Source of the DNA: Adineta steineri
Lineage: Eukaryota > Rotifera > Eurotatoria > Adinetida > Adinetidae
Assembly: GCA_905250115.1 (NCBI GenBank)
Contig: CAJNOI010000032.1
Location: 186,001-250,000, forward strand
Length of the DNA stretch: 64,000 nt
Direction of reading: 5' to 3'
The position numbers and the translations under genes were made by a program. Shown piece by piece: positions 1 to 10,971 of the stretch. The notes beneath the pieces are model-generated. The model saw nothing but the letters and a program-made list of their open reading frames with translations. It was not told the origin of the DNA and made no database searches. How positions within the stretch are numbered: the first letter of the stretch is position 1; each line of letters opens with the position of its first letter.

Positions 1-377
1 TGTCAAGTTTGTTTTCAACGATAAATATATAATTATTAAAATGAAATTGTTTGTGTTTGACTATCTATAATATTTTACTATAATATCTGTTTAATTAAAA
101 AATCAGGAGAGATTGAATGGCTTCAATAGATAGGAAGTAATATTATTTCTATGATGGGAATTATCCAACGTACAATATATAATTGTTTGAGTATATTATA
201 ATCGGGAAAAAAACCAAGTGCCATTAGTCATATTGATCAATTGAATTTTTCCAAGTTGTGTAGGAGTTTTTTTGTAGTGACTTTTATGACGAATATAAAT
301 GATGTAATACCTGAGAACAAAGATCAAAGTACAGTACTATAGAAACAGCACCTATATATACCGTATCAACTGCATTT

Positions 378-401
378 CACTTTTATTATAATCCTATAGT
401 C
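378..401 (+). promoter_or_regulatory. Conserved AT-rich block just upstream of peptide copy 1
   Basis: The string cacttttattataatcc followed by tatagtca lies about 25 bases before the ATG. It is repeated nearly unchanged before copies 2 (about 2641-2666), 3 (about 5577-5602) and 4 (about 7392-7417). Conservation in a fast-diverging non-coding area suggests core-promoter or 5' UTR function. The TATTATAAT part could serve as a TATA-like element, but this is inference. Confidence 0.35.
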
Positions 402-426
402 ATTTGGAGAATACTGAATAGTGAAG

Positions 427-667
427 ATGTTATTCAATACTCGTCTTATCGTAGCAATCCTGTTACTTATCATGTTTGTGGATATTTGCTCATGTGAACC
501 AAGGCGGCTAAGCTGCAATTTACGTACGTGGACCAAAAACGAATGTGATCAAGGTAAGTAACATGAAAGTATTTTATTAAATTAACCATTTCATTTTCTT
601 TCCAGCTTCCGTATCAAGTAGTCAATTTCTTCGTAGATGTGCGTTTTTCAAATGTGAAAAAAGTTAA
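427..667 (+). CDS. Small secreted cysteine peptide, array copy 1 (C-terminus altered)
   Basis: Two exons, 427-553 and 606-667, give 62 residues with a phase-1 intron (GTAAGT donor, TTTCCAG acceptor). Residues 1-22 form a clear signal peptide with a long Leu/Ile/Val core ending near DICSCE. The mature part has a W-T-K-N-E-C motif before the intron and two further Cys after it. Downstream of the stop, the sequence homologous to the C-terminal end of copies 2 and 3 is still present but in another frame, so this copy has either lost its tail through a small indel in an A-run or ends early by design. Function is not recognised. Secreted defensive or signalling peptides are possible, but nothing here proves either. 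Confidence 0.65.
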
Positions 668-2167
668 CGTGTTTTTCAGTGGATGCGAAAAACAATGTTC
701 TGGTCAAACACAATAGCCACGAAAGTGATGAAGATCCTTTATTTATTTCGAATTGATGCTCCATTCATGTCATACAAAAATTTTTATGTATATTTATAAT
801 TCTTTGCTCTTATCGCATATATTTATGTACTCAATTTGAATACGTTTTATGTATTTTTTGTATAGTTTTTTTGTTTTGAATAAACTAAAGATTAAGACAA
901 CATAATCTTGTTTCGATACAGAGTGATGGAAACGTCTGTTATTATTATATAATAAACAGGGTTATATACACTTATCTACGTATCTTGTTGACCTAGGAAA
1001 AGATTCTTACAACAAATATTATTAATATGTTTTCTAGGATGTCTTTTGGAAAAAAAGAATAGAAATCATTTTACATAAATATGTACACCTATTTTGATGT
1101 ACATATTATCTTTCTAATTGACAGATTTGTTCTATTCTGTTGTACATTTGTATTATTAGCTAATCCTTGAAATACAATTATTAATATTAATTGAATGTTC
1201 ATTGTTTATAAAATATTCACTTTATCATATTATATAGTATTATTTTCTTTTGTTTCATAGTCAAAGCAAACTGTACGACACTGTAAAAAAAAATAATATA
1301 AAAGTTTTCATTTTTCAAAAATGTCTAATAAAGTAGAACAATATAGAGTATATGGTGAAAATGTGTTAAGTCGTAAGACTATAGTATAACTAAATCAATA
1401 TAAAGTAATAATACTACGATATTTGTCATTCTTTTGTATATTGTGAAACATCAAAAATCAATATATATATATTTTTTGTTTCTCAATATTGTTTTATCAA
1501 TACAGGTGTGGTAAAATAAACTGGTTTGAACAGCAGGAATCACTTGAAATCTTATACTCACACCCTCAAGATATTTAGTTATGAACATTCGCTGAATGAT
1601 GGACACAAGAGATGAATAAAACAATCAATGTAATATATTGATTTACTAAAGTTATGAATAATAACTTATCAAAGTATATCATTTGGTGAATATGTATCAT
1701 GTTATTTCAAAAGACAATAATACAGACACATACGTATGTGGAAGATTTGAAGTGTGTAACCTGTAAAAAACTATTTACGTGAAACTTAGTGGAAAATGTA
1801 GAATTATTTACTGGGAATTTATTTCTACATGATGGAAATATTTTGAAAACTTTCAAGCATCTTTCTATGCAAACGACTTCTTCATAGTTACACAAAAGAG
1901 TCTATGAAGAAATATCTCATTTATAATTATTGCTGAAATTACTTATAATATAGATGGCACCAGTATTGTTTGAATCTTTTTGAAATAAAAACTTCTGACT
2001 TAAAACAAGTTTCTGCCAACACAATCACAGTTCCTTTACTATAATTAGAATTAGAATGTTAGTATTCATACATGTATTTCGATTATACTGATTTTGTTAC
2101 ATATATGACTTCCATAATAAACGTGATTTTGTAAAGTGTATATTTTCTCCAATATCGAGGATGTGAT

Positions 2168-2395
2168 TTGTATTTGATTATTTTTCTTTCGTTTTTGTTG
2201 CCTGTTCTGCATATCGCTTTGGCACACTGCCAGTTCCTAGTGAATCATGCTCGTATTAAGGTAGCACATGACAAGTTTGTTTTCAACGACGAATATAAAA
2301 TTATTGAAATGAAATTGTTTTTATTTGACTATCTTATATTTTACTACAATATTTGTTTAATGCAAATCATTAGGATAGGTGAATCGTTCCAATAG
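2168..2395 (+). pseudogene. Conserved open frame upstream of each peptide gene (possible decayed second gene)
   Basis: In unit 2 the frame reads a hydrophobic leader, then F-L-V-N-H-A-R and a K-F-V-F-N-D-x-Y segment. The K-F-V-F-N-D-(K/E)-Y block is open in all four units (about 2-70, 2272-2395, 5218-5306, 7023-7160). No ATG starts the unit 2 frame (first codon TTG), and a one-base difference in unit 4 near 6990 breaks the frame before the conserved block. I read it as a relic coding segment or an unrecognised exon carried along with the array; a non-coding conserved element is an alternative. Confidence 0.3.
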
Positions 2396-2690
2396 GTAGG
2401 AACTGATATTATTTCTATGATGGGAATTATCCAACGTCCAATATATAATTATTTGAGTATATTATAATCGGGAAAAAACCAAGTGTCATGAGTTATATTA
2501 CTCAGTTGAAATTTCCAAGTTGTGTAGGAATTTTTCGTGTGGTGACGATTATGATGAATATAAATGCTGTAATACCTGAGAACATATGCCAAGGTATATA
2601 TAGTACTATAAAGACAACATTTGTACGTGCCAATTGCAGTACACTTTTATTATAATTCAATAGTCATTTTGAGAATACTGAATAGTGAAG

Positions 2691-2974
2691 ATGTTATTTA
2701 ATATTCGTCTTGTCGTAGCAGTTCTGTTGCTTATTATGTTGATGGACATTTGCCCATGTATGTCAAGGAGTAGTTTAAATCCGTCGACCAAAGATGAATG
2801 TATTAAAGGTAAGTAACATGCAACTATTTTATTAAATTAATTATTTAATTTTTTTTTGTTTTAGCTTTTGCATCAGATGATTTTTTCAATTGTGTAGCTG
2901 CGTATATCAGATGCCCGAAAAAATACCTTGTTTCTAGTACATGCGAAAAGCTACTTTTTGTTCAAGCACAATAG
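2691..2974 (+). CDS. Small secreted cysteine peptide, array copy 2 (full length)
   Basis: Exons 2691-2808 and 2865-2974 encode 75 residues, with the intron in the same phase-1 position as the other copies. It starts MLFNIRLVVAVLLLIM, a strong signal peptide. The mature region shares the motif T-x-D-E-C-I-K-A across the splice junction, then F-N-C, R-C-P and a C-terminal S-S-T-C-E-K-L block before TAG. The open frame through the C-terminal block suggests this copy is functional. A (TA)n microsatellite lies in the 3' region at about 3040-3067. Family not recognised. Confidence 0.7.
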
Positions 2975-3039
2975 CCACGGAATCGATGATGATTTTTTAT
3001 TTATTGGCGATTCATGCGTCACTCAAGGCATACAAAAAC

Positions 3040-3040
3040 T

Positions 3041-3067
<27 letters not shown>
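3040..3067. repeat. (TA)n microsatellite
   Basis: About 28 bases of TA repeat in the 3' region of peptide copy 2. It is expanded compared with the short tatata at the same place in copies 3 and 4. Confidence 0.95.
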
Positions 3068-3072
<5 letters not shown>

Positions 3073-5638
3073 ATTCCTTTTCTCTTGTGTCATATATGTA
3101 TATGATGAAGTTTAATACGTTGCTGTATATTTTTTTTATTCTCAATAAACTGAAGATTAACACGACATAATTTTGATTCGATACAAAGTGATGTAAGTAT
3201 TTTCAATCATTATATAATAAACAGTGTTATATAAACTTATCTATATGCGTTGAATAAGTTATTTTGAGTTGAATAATCAATATTGGAAGTCTTTTCCTTC
3301 AATAAATGAAGTATATAGTTGTTTTATATATTTTTTGGTCGTAGAATTTTTGAATGGTAGATCTATAAGAGAATAAATGATATTTATTTCACTTTTTTAC
3401 TAAGAAAAGTTTGTCATATAATGCAAAATGTTATGACTGGAATTTAAAACAAGTGACGTAATAGACTGAATAATTACTTGATATTGTTATTTTGTTACTC
3501 CTTGTATTTTTTCTATATTATTAATATCAATGAACAAAGTATAGTATATATATCCGAAAATGATTGCTAGTGAACTAAATGTTGTTCAAAGTAATCGAGA
3601 AGATTTCAACTTATAACTACTACTCATCACTCGCTCAATTTTAGAATATAAAAGTATAAATTAGAGCCTTGAAGGTCATGGTATAACAAGCTCTTGTACA
3701 TATATTTGTCGTATCTTGTTAACCTATGAAAATATTCTTACAACGAATATTATTAATATGTTTTCTAGAATGTCTTTTGAAAGAAAAGGATAAAAATCAT
3801 TCTATACAAATGCTTTCTGTTCTGTTCTAGATTTGTATTATTAACTAATCCTTGAAACACAATTATTAATATTAATTGAATGTTCGTGCTAATACAAAAT
3901 ACTCACTTTGTCAGACTATATAGTATTATTTTCTTTGGTTTCATAACCAACGTAAACTGTACGATATCGTAGAAAAGAATTAATATAGAAGTTTTAATTT
4001 GGGAGAATGTCTAGTAAAGTAGAACAATATAGAGTATATGATGAAAATGTGTTAAGTTGTATGACTATAGTATAACTAAATCAATGTAAAATAATAACAG
4101 TATGATATTTGTCATTCTTTTGTATATTGTGAAATATCAAAAACCAATATGTGTATATTTTATTTCTCAATATTATTTTACTAATACAGGCAAGGCGGAA
4201 CACATTGATTTTAAAAGAAGAAATCATTTGATATCTTACAATAACATCCGTAAGATGTTTAATTATGAATATTCGCTGAATTATGGATACAAGAGCTGAA
4301 TAAAACAATCAATGTAATATGCTGATGCATTAAGTTTATCAATAATAACTTATCAAAGTATGTCATTCGGTGGATATATATATGATGTCATTTCAAAAGA
4401 CGTTATTACAAATACTTGCGTATGTTGAAGAATTGAAGTATGTGAAATGTAGAATTAATTACTGGGGAATTTATTTCTACATGATGGAAATATTTTGAAA
4501 CTTTCAAGCATCTCTCTATGCAATAGAATTCTTTTTAGTGGAACAAAAAGGTAGTTAATGAAAAAATATTTTATTCATAATCATTACTGAAATTACTTAT
4601 AATATAGATGTCACAAATGTTGTTTAACTATCATCTAGTACAAGTTTAAATTGGAGATATAATCAAACTTTTCTAGAAAACTATTTTATAAAATAAATTT
4701 TCGATCATAATAGTTCTTCATAATTCCACATATTTATCTCGATATAATTAAACATTCTTGTATGTTATTCAGTATTAATCAATTTTATCATATTATTTTT
4801 ACTTCTTGCAAACCTTTAGATAAACTAAGTATGATCAGTTATATTTTATCATATAAACAAGAATGTGTGTTTTTTTCTTGATAATAATAACTAGTAGATA
4901 TGATACTTATTACATACAATTACTAATCTCTAAATTCAATCGTTTTGCAAAACAAACTCTTGGCATCATAATCACAGTTCCCTTACTATAATTAGAATTC
5001 GAATGTTGGTATTCATACATGTATTTCGATTATACTGATTTCGTCACATTTATGACCTTCATAATAAACGTGATTTTGTAAAATGTATAATTCTTCCAAT
5101 ACCGATAATACGATTTTAATGTGACTATTTTTTTTTCTTTCGTTAATCGTTTTGTCATATACGTTTTGATGCGTGGCGAGTTCCTAGTGAATCATGCTCC
5201 TTTTAAACTAATGCGTGTCAAGTTTGTTTTCAATGACAAATATACAGTTATTGAAATGAAATTTTTTTTCTTTTACTATCTGATATTTTGCTACAATACC
5301 TTTTAATGAAAAAAATTAGGATATCTACAATCGTTCCAATAGATAAGAATTGATATTATTGCTATGATGGTAATTATCCAATGTATAATATATAATTATT
5401 TGAGTATATCATAGTTGGGAGAAACCAAGTTTCAGGTGTCATATTGGTCTCCTAAATTTTCCGACTTGTGTAGGAGTTAGGTATTCATCATCACGATACA
5501 TACAAATGATGTAATACTTGAGGTCAAAGTACAGTACTATGAATACAGCACCTATATTAACCGTGTCAACTGCATTTCACTTTTATTATAATCCCATAGT
5601 CAAATTACGAATACTAATTAGGCAATATATTATTTAAT

Positions 5639-5906
5639 ATGCGTCTTGTTATAGCTGTTCTATTGGTCATCATGTTCATAAATATTCGCCCATGTACCTT
5701 AATGAGTATTTTAGGCACGTGGACCGAAGATCAATGTATTAAAGGTAAGTAACGTGCAAGTATTTTATTAAATTAATCATTTCTTTTTTTTTCTAGCTTT
5801 AAAATTTACGGATTTATTCATTTGTACATATGCATGTGTCAAATGTCCACCAAGATTACGTACTTCTAGTACATGCGAAAAGCTATTTTGTAGTCAGGGA
5901 CAATAG
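5639..5906 (+). CDS. Small secreted cysteine peptide, array copy 3 (shifted start)
   Basis: Exons 5639-5744 and 5797-5906 encode 71 residues. The ATG used by copies 1 and 2 is ATA here; the first usable ATG is four codons further in, where the other copies have ATT or ATG. A hydrophobic signal sequence (MRLVIAVLLVIMF) is still complete. The mature part has seven Cys, more than the other copies, including a final F-C-S-Q in the C-terminal block. The intact frame and signal peptide favour a working gene; function unknown. Confidence 0.65.
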
Positions 5907-7440
5907 CTACGAAAGTGATGAAGATTTTTTATTTGTCGGATTCATGCGTCATTTATGGCATACAAAAAGTTTTATATATATTTATAATTTTTTTCTCTTA
6001 TCTCATATACATGAACTGAATTTGAATACGTTTTATATATTTTTTGCATATTATTTTTGTTTTGAATAAACTGAAGATTAAGACAAAATAATCTTGTTTT
6101 GATTCAGATTGATCGAAATAGGGTTTGGACGTTAGATGCAGTGAATCTCGACGACAACGCACATTCTTAAAAATATAAGACAGGTCTATGATAAGATTTA
6201 TTCTGTCGGATAACAATAGTTGAATAAAACAATAAATATAACATGTTGATTTACTAAACTTATGAATACTAACTTATCAAAGTATGTCAGTCAGTGAGTA
6301 TGAATGATGTCATTTCAAAAGACGTCAATACAGACACGTACGCACATGGGAGAATTGGAGTATGTGAAATGTAGAAATAATTACTAGGAATTTACTTGAA
6401 CACGATAAAAATATGTTAAAACTTTCGAGGATATTTCTATACAAACGAATTTTTTTAAAGCTATAATCAAACTTTACTAGTAAATTATCTGATAACAGAA
6501 ACTTTCGATCATGATAAATTTTCACAATTCTAAACGTTTAACTCGTTATAATTACACATTCTTGTTGTTATTCGATAGGAATCAATGTCATCATATTATT
6601 TTTACTTATTTGAAACGTATAGATAAACTAAATAGGATCAGTATTTTTTCATTTTGTTGACAGTAAGAACTAGTATATATAGTATTTATTAGATACAATT
6701 ACTAATCTATAAAGTCAATCCTTTTGTAAAACAAACTCTTACCGACATAGTCATAGTTCCTTTACTATAACTAGAATTCGAATGTTTGTACTCATAGATG
6801 TATTTCGATTATCCTGATTTCGTAAAATATATGATTTTATTAGGATATATCATGTTGTTTTTTTTTCGTCAACCTGATTTTGTAAAGCGTATGATTTTTT
6901 CAATATCGATAATGTGATTTTTATCTGATTATTTTTTTTTCGTTTTCGTTACTTGTTCTGTATATCCGTTTTGGCACACTGCCAGCTTCAATGACTCATG
7001 CTTTTATTAAGGTAGCGCATGTGAAGTTTGTTTTTAACGACAAATATACAATTATTGAATTGAAATTTTTTTTGTTTGACTATCTAATATTTTGCCACCA
7101 TATCTTTTTAATCAAAAATATTAGAATATGTACCATCGTTCCAATAGATAAGAACTGATATTATTTCTATGATGTCAATTATTCAAAGTACAATAAATAA
7201 TTATTTAGATGTGTTATAGAAGGAAAAAACCAAGTGTCATGATTCATATTAATGAGCTGAATTTCTAACTTATGTAGGTGCTTTTTTTGTCGTGATTATT
7301 ATGATAAAAGTAAATAATGTCACATCGAGAACAAATGTGGAAGTACATTACTATAAAAGCAGCACCTACATGTACTATTTCAATTACATTACACTTTTAT
7401 TATAATCCTATAGTCAAATTAAGAATATTAACTAGGCAAT

Positions 7441-7693
7441 ATGTCATTTAACATGCGTCTTGTTGTAGCAGTTCTGTTGGTCATCATATTCATGGACATT
7501 TGTTCATGTATACCAATAGGCAATTTCGGTTCATGGACTGAAGATGAATGCATTAAAGGTAAGTAACATGAAAGTATTTTACTAAATTAATGCTTTGATT
7601 TTGTTTGTTGTAGCTTTTGCATCAAATAATGTTTTCAATTGTGTAACTGCACATATCAAATGTCCGTCAAGATTAAAAAAACCATGCATTTAA
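7441..7693 (+). CDS. Small secreted cysteine peptide, array copy 4 (short C-terminus)
   Basis: Exons 7441-7558 and 7614-7693 give 65 residues with the same intron position and phase. The signal peptide (about residues 1-23) and the W-T-E-D-E-C-I-K-A motif are well kept. After the K-C-P-S-R-L segment the frame runs through an A-rich stretch to P-C-I and a stop, so the last Cys-containing block of copies 2 and 3 is missing. Downstream bases still resemble that block, implying a fairly recent deletion or frame change. Either a shortened functional variant or an early pseudogene. Confidence 0.6.
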
Positions 7694-8897
7694 TAAATGA
7701 TAATAAAGACATTTTCTGTTCAAGAACAACAGCTACGAAAGTGATGAAGAACTGTTATTTATGATATACAAAAGTTTTTATATATATTTATAATTTTTTT
7801 TTGTCTTAAGTCATATATTTATATACTCATTTTGAATACGTTTTATGTATTTTTTGTATAGTTTTATTGTTTTGAATAAACTGAACCTTAAGACAACATA
7901 ATCTTGTTTCGATACAGAATGATGGAAACGTCTGTTATTATTATATAATAAACAGGGTTATATACACTTATCTTTTTCGCTTTTTTTTTAAGAAAAATGC
8001 ATTAGAGCCTCGAAGATCATGGCGGGATAAGTTCCCTCATATATATTTTTCGTATTTTGTGAACGTATAAAAACATTCTTACAACAAATATTATTAATAT
8101 ATTTTCTAGGATGTCTTTAGAAAAAAGGATAGAAATCATTTTATATAAATATTTTCGGTTCTGTTGTACATTTGTATGATTAGCTAATCCTTGAAATACA
8201 ATAATCAATATTAATCAAATGTTCATGATAACATAAAATACTCACTTTATCAGATGATATTGTATCACAAAAATTAATGTAAAAGTCCTGATTTTTTTTG
8301 AAAAGATCCAATAAAGTACGACAATATAGAGTCGACGATGGAAATGTGTTAAGTTGTAAGACTATAGTATAACTGAATCTTTTTTTTGTTTCTTTTTTTC
8401 TAAACTATATTTCATGCATTTTTAGTGTATTATGAAACCACTCTATTATATTCCAATTTATCTTTTCATAAACATATAAATAATCATGATTTCTAGAAAA
8501 AAAAACTCAGTTTGATTGGTTCAATTTTGTATGAAAATGTACTTACCGATTTGATATTATGGTTCATTATTCTAATTATCGTGTCTGATCGTTTTAATGT
8601 ATCTGACAATATATATGATAATTATTGACATGATCACTTTTCTAACCTTATAATAAGTGTCTTTCATATTTTAATACACGATTTAATCAATGAATATATA
8701 AATATTTAACATTAAACATGTTGATGATTCATGTTGGTTACTGAGTAACTCGTCACATATTTTTCGTTTTTTTCTGTTTGAATACAAAACGTCACGTGCT
8801 TGTGCTCGCTATTTTCTTATCTTTACTTACAAAACAATAGCATATTTTTTATATACAAACATTTTAGTCTTTATCACTTTCTGTTATTAACAAATCA

Positions 8898-9864
8898 ATG
8901 GAGAACTTGGCAACTATAAATCAAACTGATATTAATAATGGAGTACTTAATCGTATGCTTGCTAAGGCTGGTATTCCTGATGTTCAAGAATATATAAATC
9001 AATTCCATAACGAAACGGAAAACTTGATAGTCGAAGAATTCGAACATCCCGATCTAAATAAAGTAGATAATAATGAACAGATAGCTTCACCAGCTGATGT
9101 TCAAAATTGGATTACAGGTTTACGACTTCGTCTAGATGATCCTATTCAAACACCATTACCTCAACAACAACAATCGCAAGAGACACCTCCACCAAAAGAT
9201 ATTAAAAGTTGGATGCACCGTATGGGACCAAGTAACTTACATCCATCTACTGACACAACTGTTGGTACAACAGAAATTACTACGATTAGTAATGATATTA
9301 ATCCGGCAAATGGTGATCTAGGTACCTGGCTCAATCAATGGTCAAAAAGTCTTACTGAACAACCACCACCCACTTCATTAGATAATTGGTTAAAAGGTCT
9401 CGTACCAAACAATATGCATGAACCACTTAGTAAAGCAAATAGTTCAAAAGGTCGACTAAATAGTTATCTGAATGCAGCTGAACAAGTTCTTTCAAAACAT
9501 GGCTATGATGTTTCAAACGAAGTTAAACCACCAACAAATGTTAAAGTCAAAAGTGGAATGTTTGGAAATGTAAAACAAATGTATTTTCTTGTATGTTTTC
9601 ATTTGTTTTTCTATTCTATTTAGTTATTTATTTTTTTGAATTTAGTGGAAAACATTAGATAAAAATAACGACAGAAAAATCACAGTTGAAGATGTTCAAA
9701 TAATGCTTGAAGAAATGGGTCTTGGTTTTATAAGTAAATATGCTGCAAAAACATTATTTGACATGGTCGATACCAATCATGATGGTGAATTACAATTTCG
9801 TGATTTTGTTGCATTGATGGGTATCATAAAACAATTAGTAGGTGCTGTTGGATCAGCAAAGTGA
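8898..9864 (+). CDS. EF-hand calcium-binding protein with an N-terminal tryptophan-repeat region
   Basis: Exons 8898-9590 and 9646-9864 (55-bp intron, GTATGT donor, phase 0) encode 303 residues. The C-terminal 75 residues contain two EF-hand loops in standard 12-residue spacing: D-K-N-N-D-R-K-I-T-V-E-D and D-T-N-H-D-G-E-L-Q-F-R-D, with oxygen-bearing residues at positions 1, 3 and 5. Position 12 is Asp rather than the usual Glu in both, which can alter Ca2+/Mg2+ selectivity. The first 230 residues are polar and disordered-looking, with four spaced repeats of the form D-(V/I/L)-x-x-W-(I/M/L), for example DVQNWITGL and DIKSWMHRM. No signal peptide, so probably cytosolic. I do not recognise the full architecture as a named family. 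Confidence 0.8.
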
Positions 9865-9984
9865 TAAGTTTACCGAGGAGTTTTTTGTTTTTATACTATT
9901 TGCAATAAAGATTTGATTAGAAAGAGGAAATAATGGATTGTTTTTGATTTATGTTTTATGTTTATCTAATAATAGAAGACATTT

Positions 9985-10235
9985 AATTATGAAAATCCGC
10001 TGAATTAGTGCGAACAGAAGAACTGGAGCATATTGACATTATAAAGAAGACATAAGAAAGTTCTATAATAAGATCTATTTTGTCTGATGACAATAGTTGA
10101 ATAAAATATTAACTGAAATGTTTTGACATAATCTAATTGTAATAAATGAATTATTGAAGTTTCAATCTAAAGATAGTATGTATGACGTCAAATGAATGAA
10201 AGATAATAACAACGCCTACACAAGTAAAAAGGTAC
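9985..10235. repeat. Diverged fragment of the 1-8.4 kb array
   Basis: The stretch around 10040-10110 (ctataataagatctattttgtctgatgacaatagttgaataaaa) closely matches 6170-6225 of the array. Flanking matches include a ccgctgaatta segment like those at 1590 and 4275, and a later taacaacgcctacacaagt segment. It is non-coding and indicates that the array once extended past the EF-hand gene, or that the repeat is dispersed. Confidence 0.6.
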
Positions 10236-10971
10236 TTAGTAAATGCCTTTTAGAAGAAAAAATACTCATATAATATTTATAAACTGTCATATTGAATATA
10301 TAATTAAATAAGTTTATAAAATTCATTTTTATAGATGATAGACTATCTGTCTATAACAGATATTAATCAAACATTTCAAAGTTCACAACAGTAATAATAA
10401 TTAACAGAATATAAAAGAGTTTTGATATGAGCTATCCTATTAAGCATGAATACTATTTCTATATAAATAGATTAATAACTAAGACAAGTATATTCAACTG
10501 TGTTTTGACTTCATATTTCAGTTTATAAATAACCATTATTATTATCATCATCTGTTTTTCTTAGATTGATAATAAATGAAATATAAAAATAGAATAACTG
10601 TAAATCTAATCGTACAAATAAAAAATTTTTTCCATCATATTTTATTTTTTAACAAAAAAAAACATTCGACCGAACAAACAAACAAAAAAAAGAGAAAAAT
10701 CGTAATCTTCTGACATTCATCAAATTTATAAATGATATTAACCTAAACAGTAAAATAAAAAGATTTCTTATAATTATGGCTATATTTTGCCTAAACCATA
10801 TATGAATTAATAATTATCTGATAAAAAAATGATCATACACACACACACACATACATACTCAAGAATAAAAAAATTGATATAAGATTACCACTAGAATTAT
10901 GTATAATTATATAAATGAGGAACAGATCACACTTAGATAAGAATTCGATCAATGATAATTATAAATAAAAT

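Larger units (their letters stand above)
1..8370. repeat. Tandem array of about four diverged 1.8-2.9 kb units, each with one small secreted-peptide gene
   Basis: Long stretches recur in the same order. A block starting near 2024, 4970 and 6748 (cacagttcctttactataa-like) is followed by an AT-rich ORF block (2, 2272, 5218, 7023), a promoter-like block, the two-exon peptide gene (427, 2691, 5639, 7441), a conserved 3' block ending in AATAAACTGAAG-like sequence, and more distal blocks (976, 3711 and 8049; 1577, 4265 and 6220). Units are roughly 2.9 kb and 1.8 kb. The first is cut by the window start and the array therefore continues upstream. Divergence is substantial, so the duplications are not very recent. 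No transposase or terminal repeats were seen, which favours segmental duplication over transposition. Confidence 0.85.
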
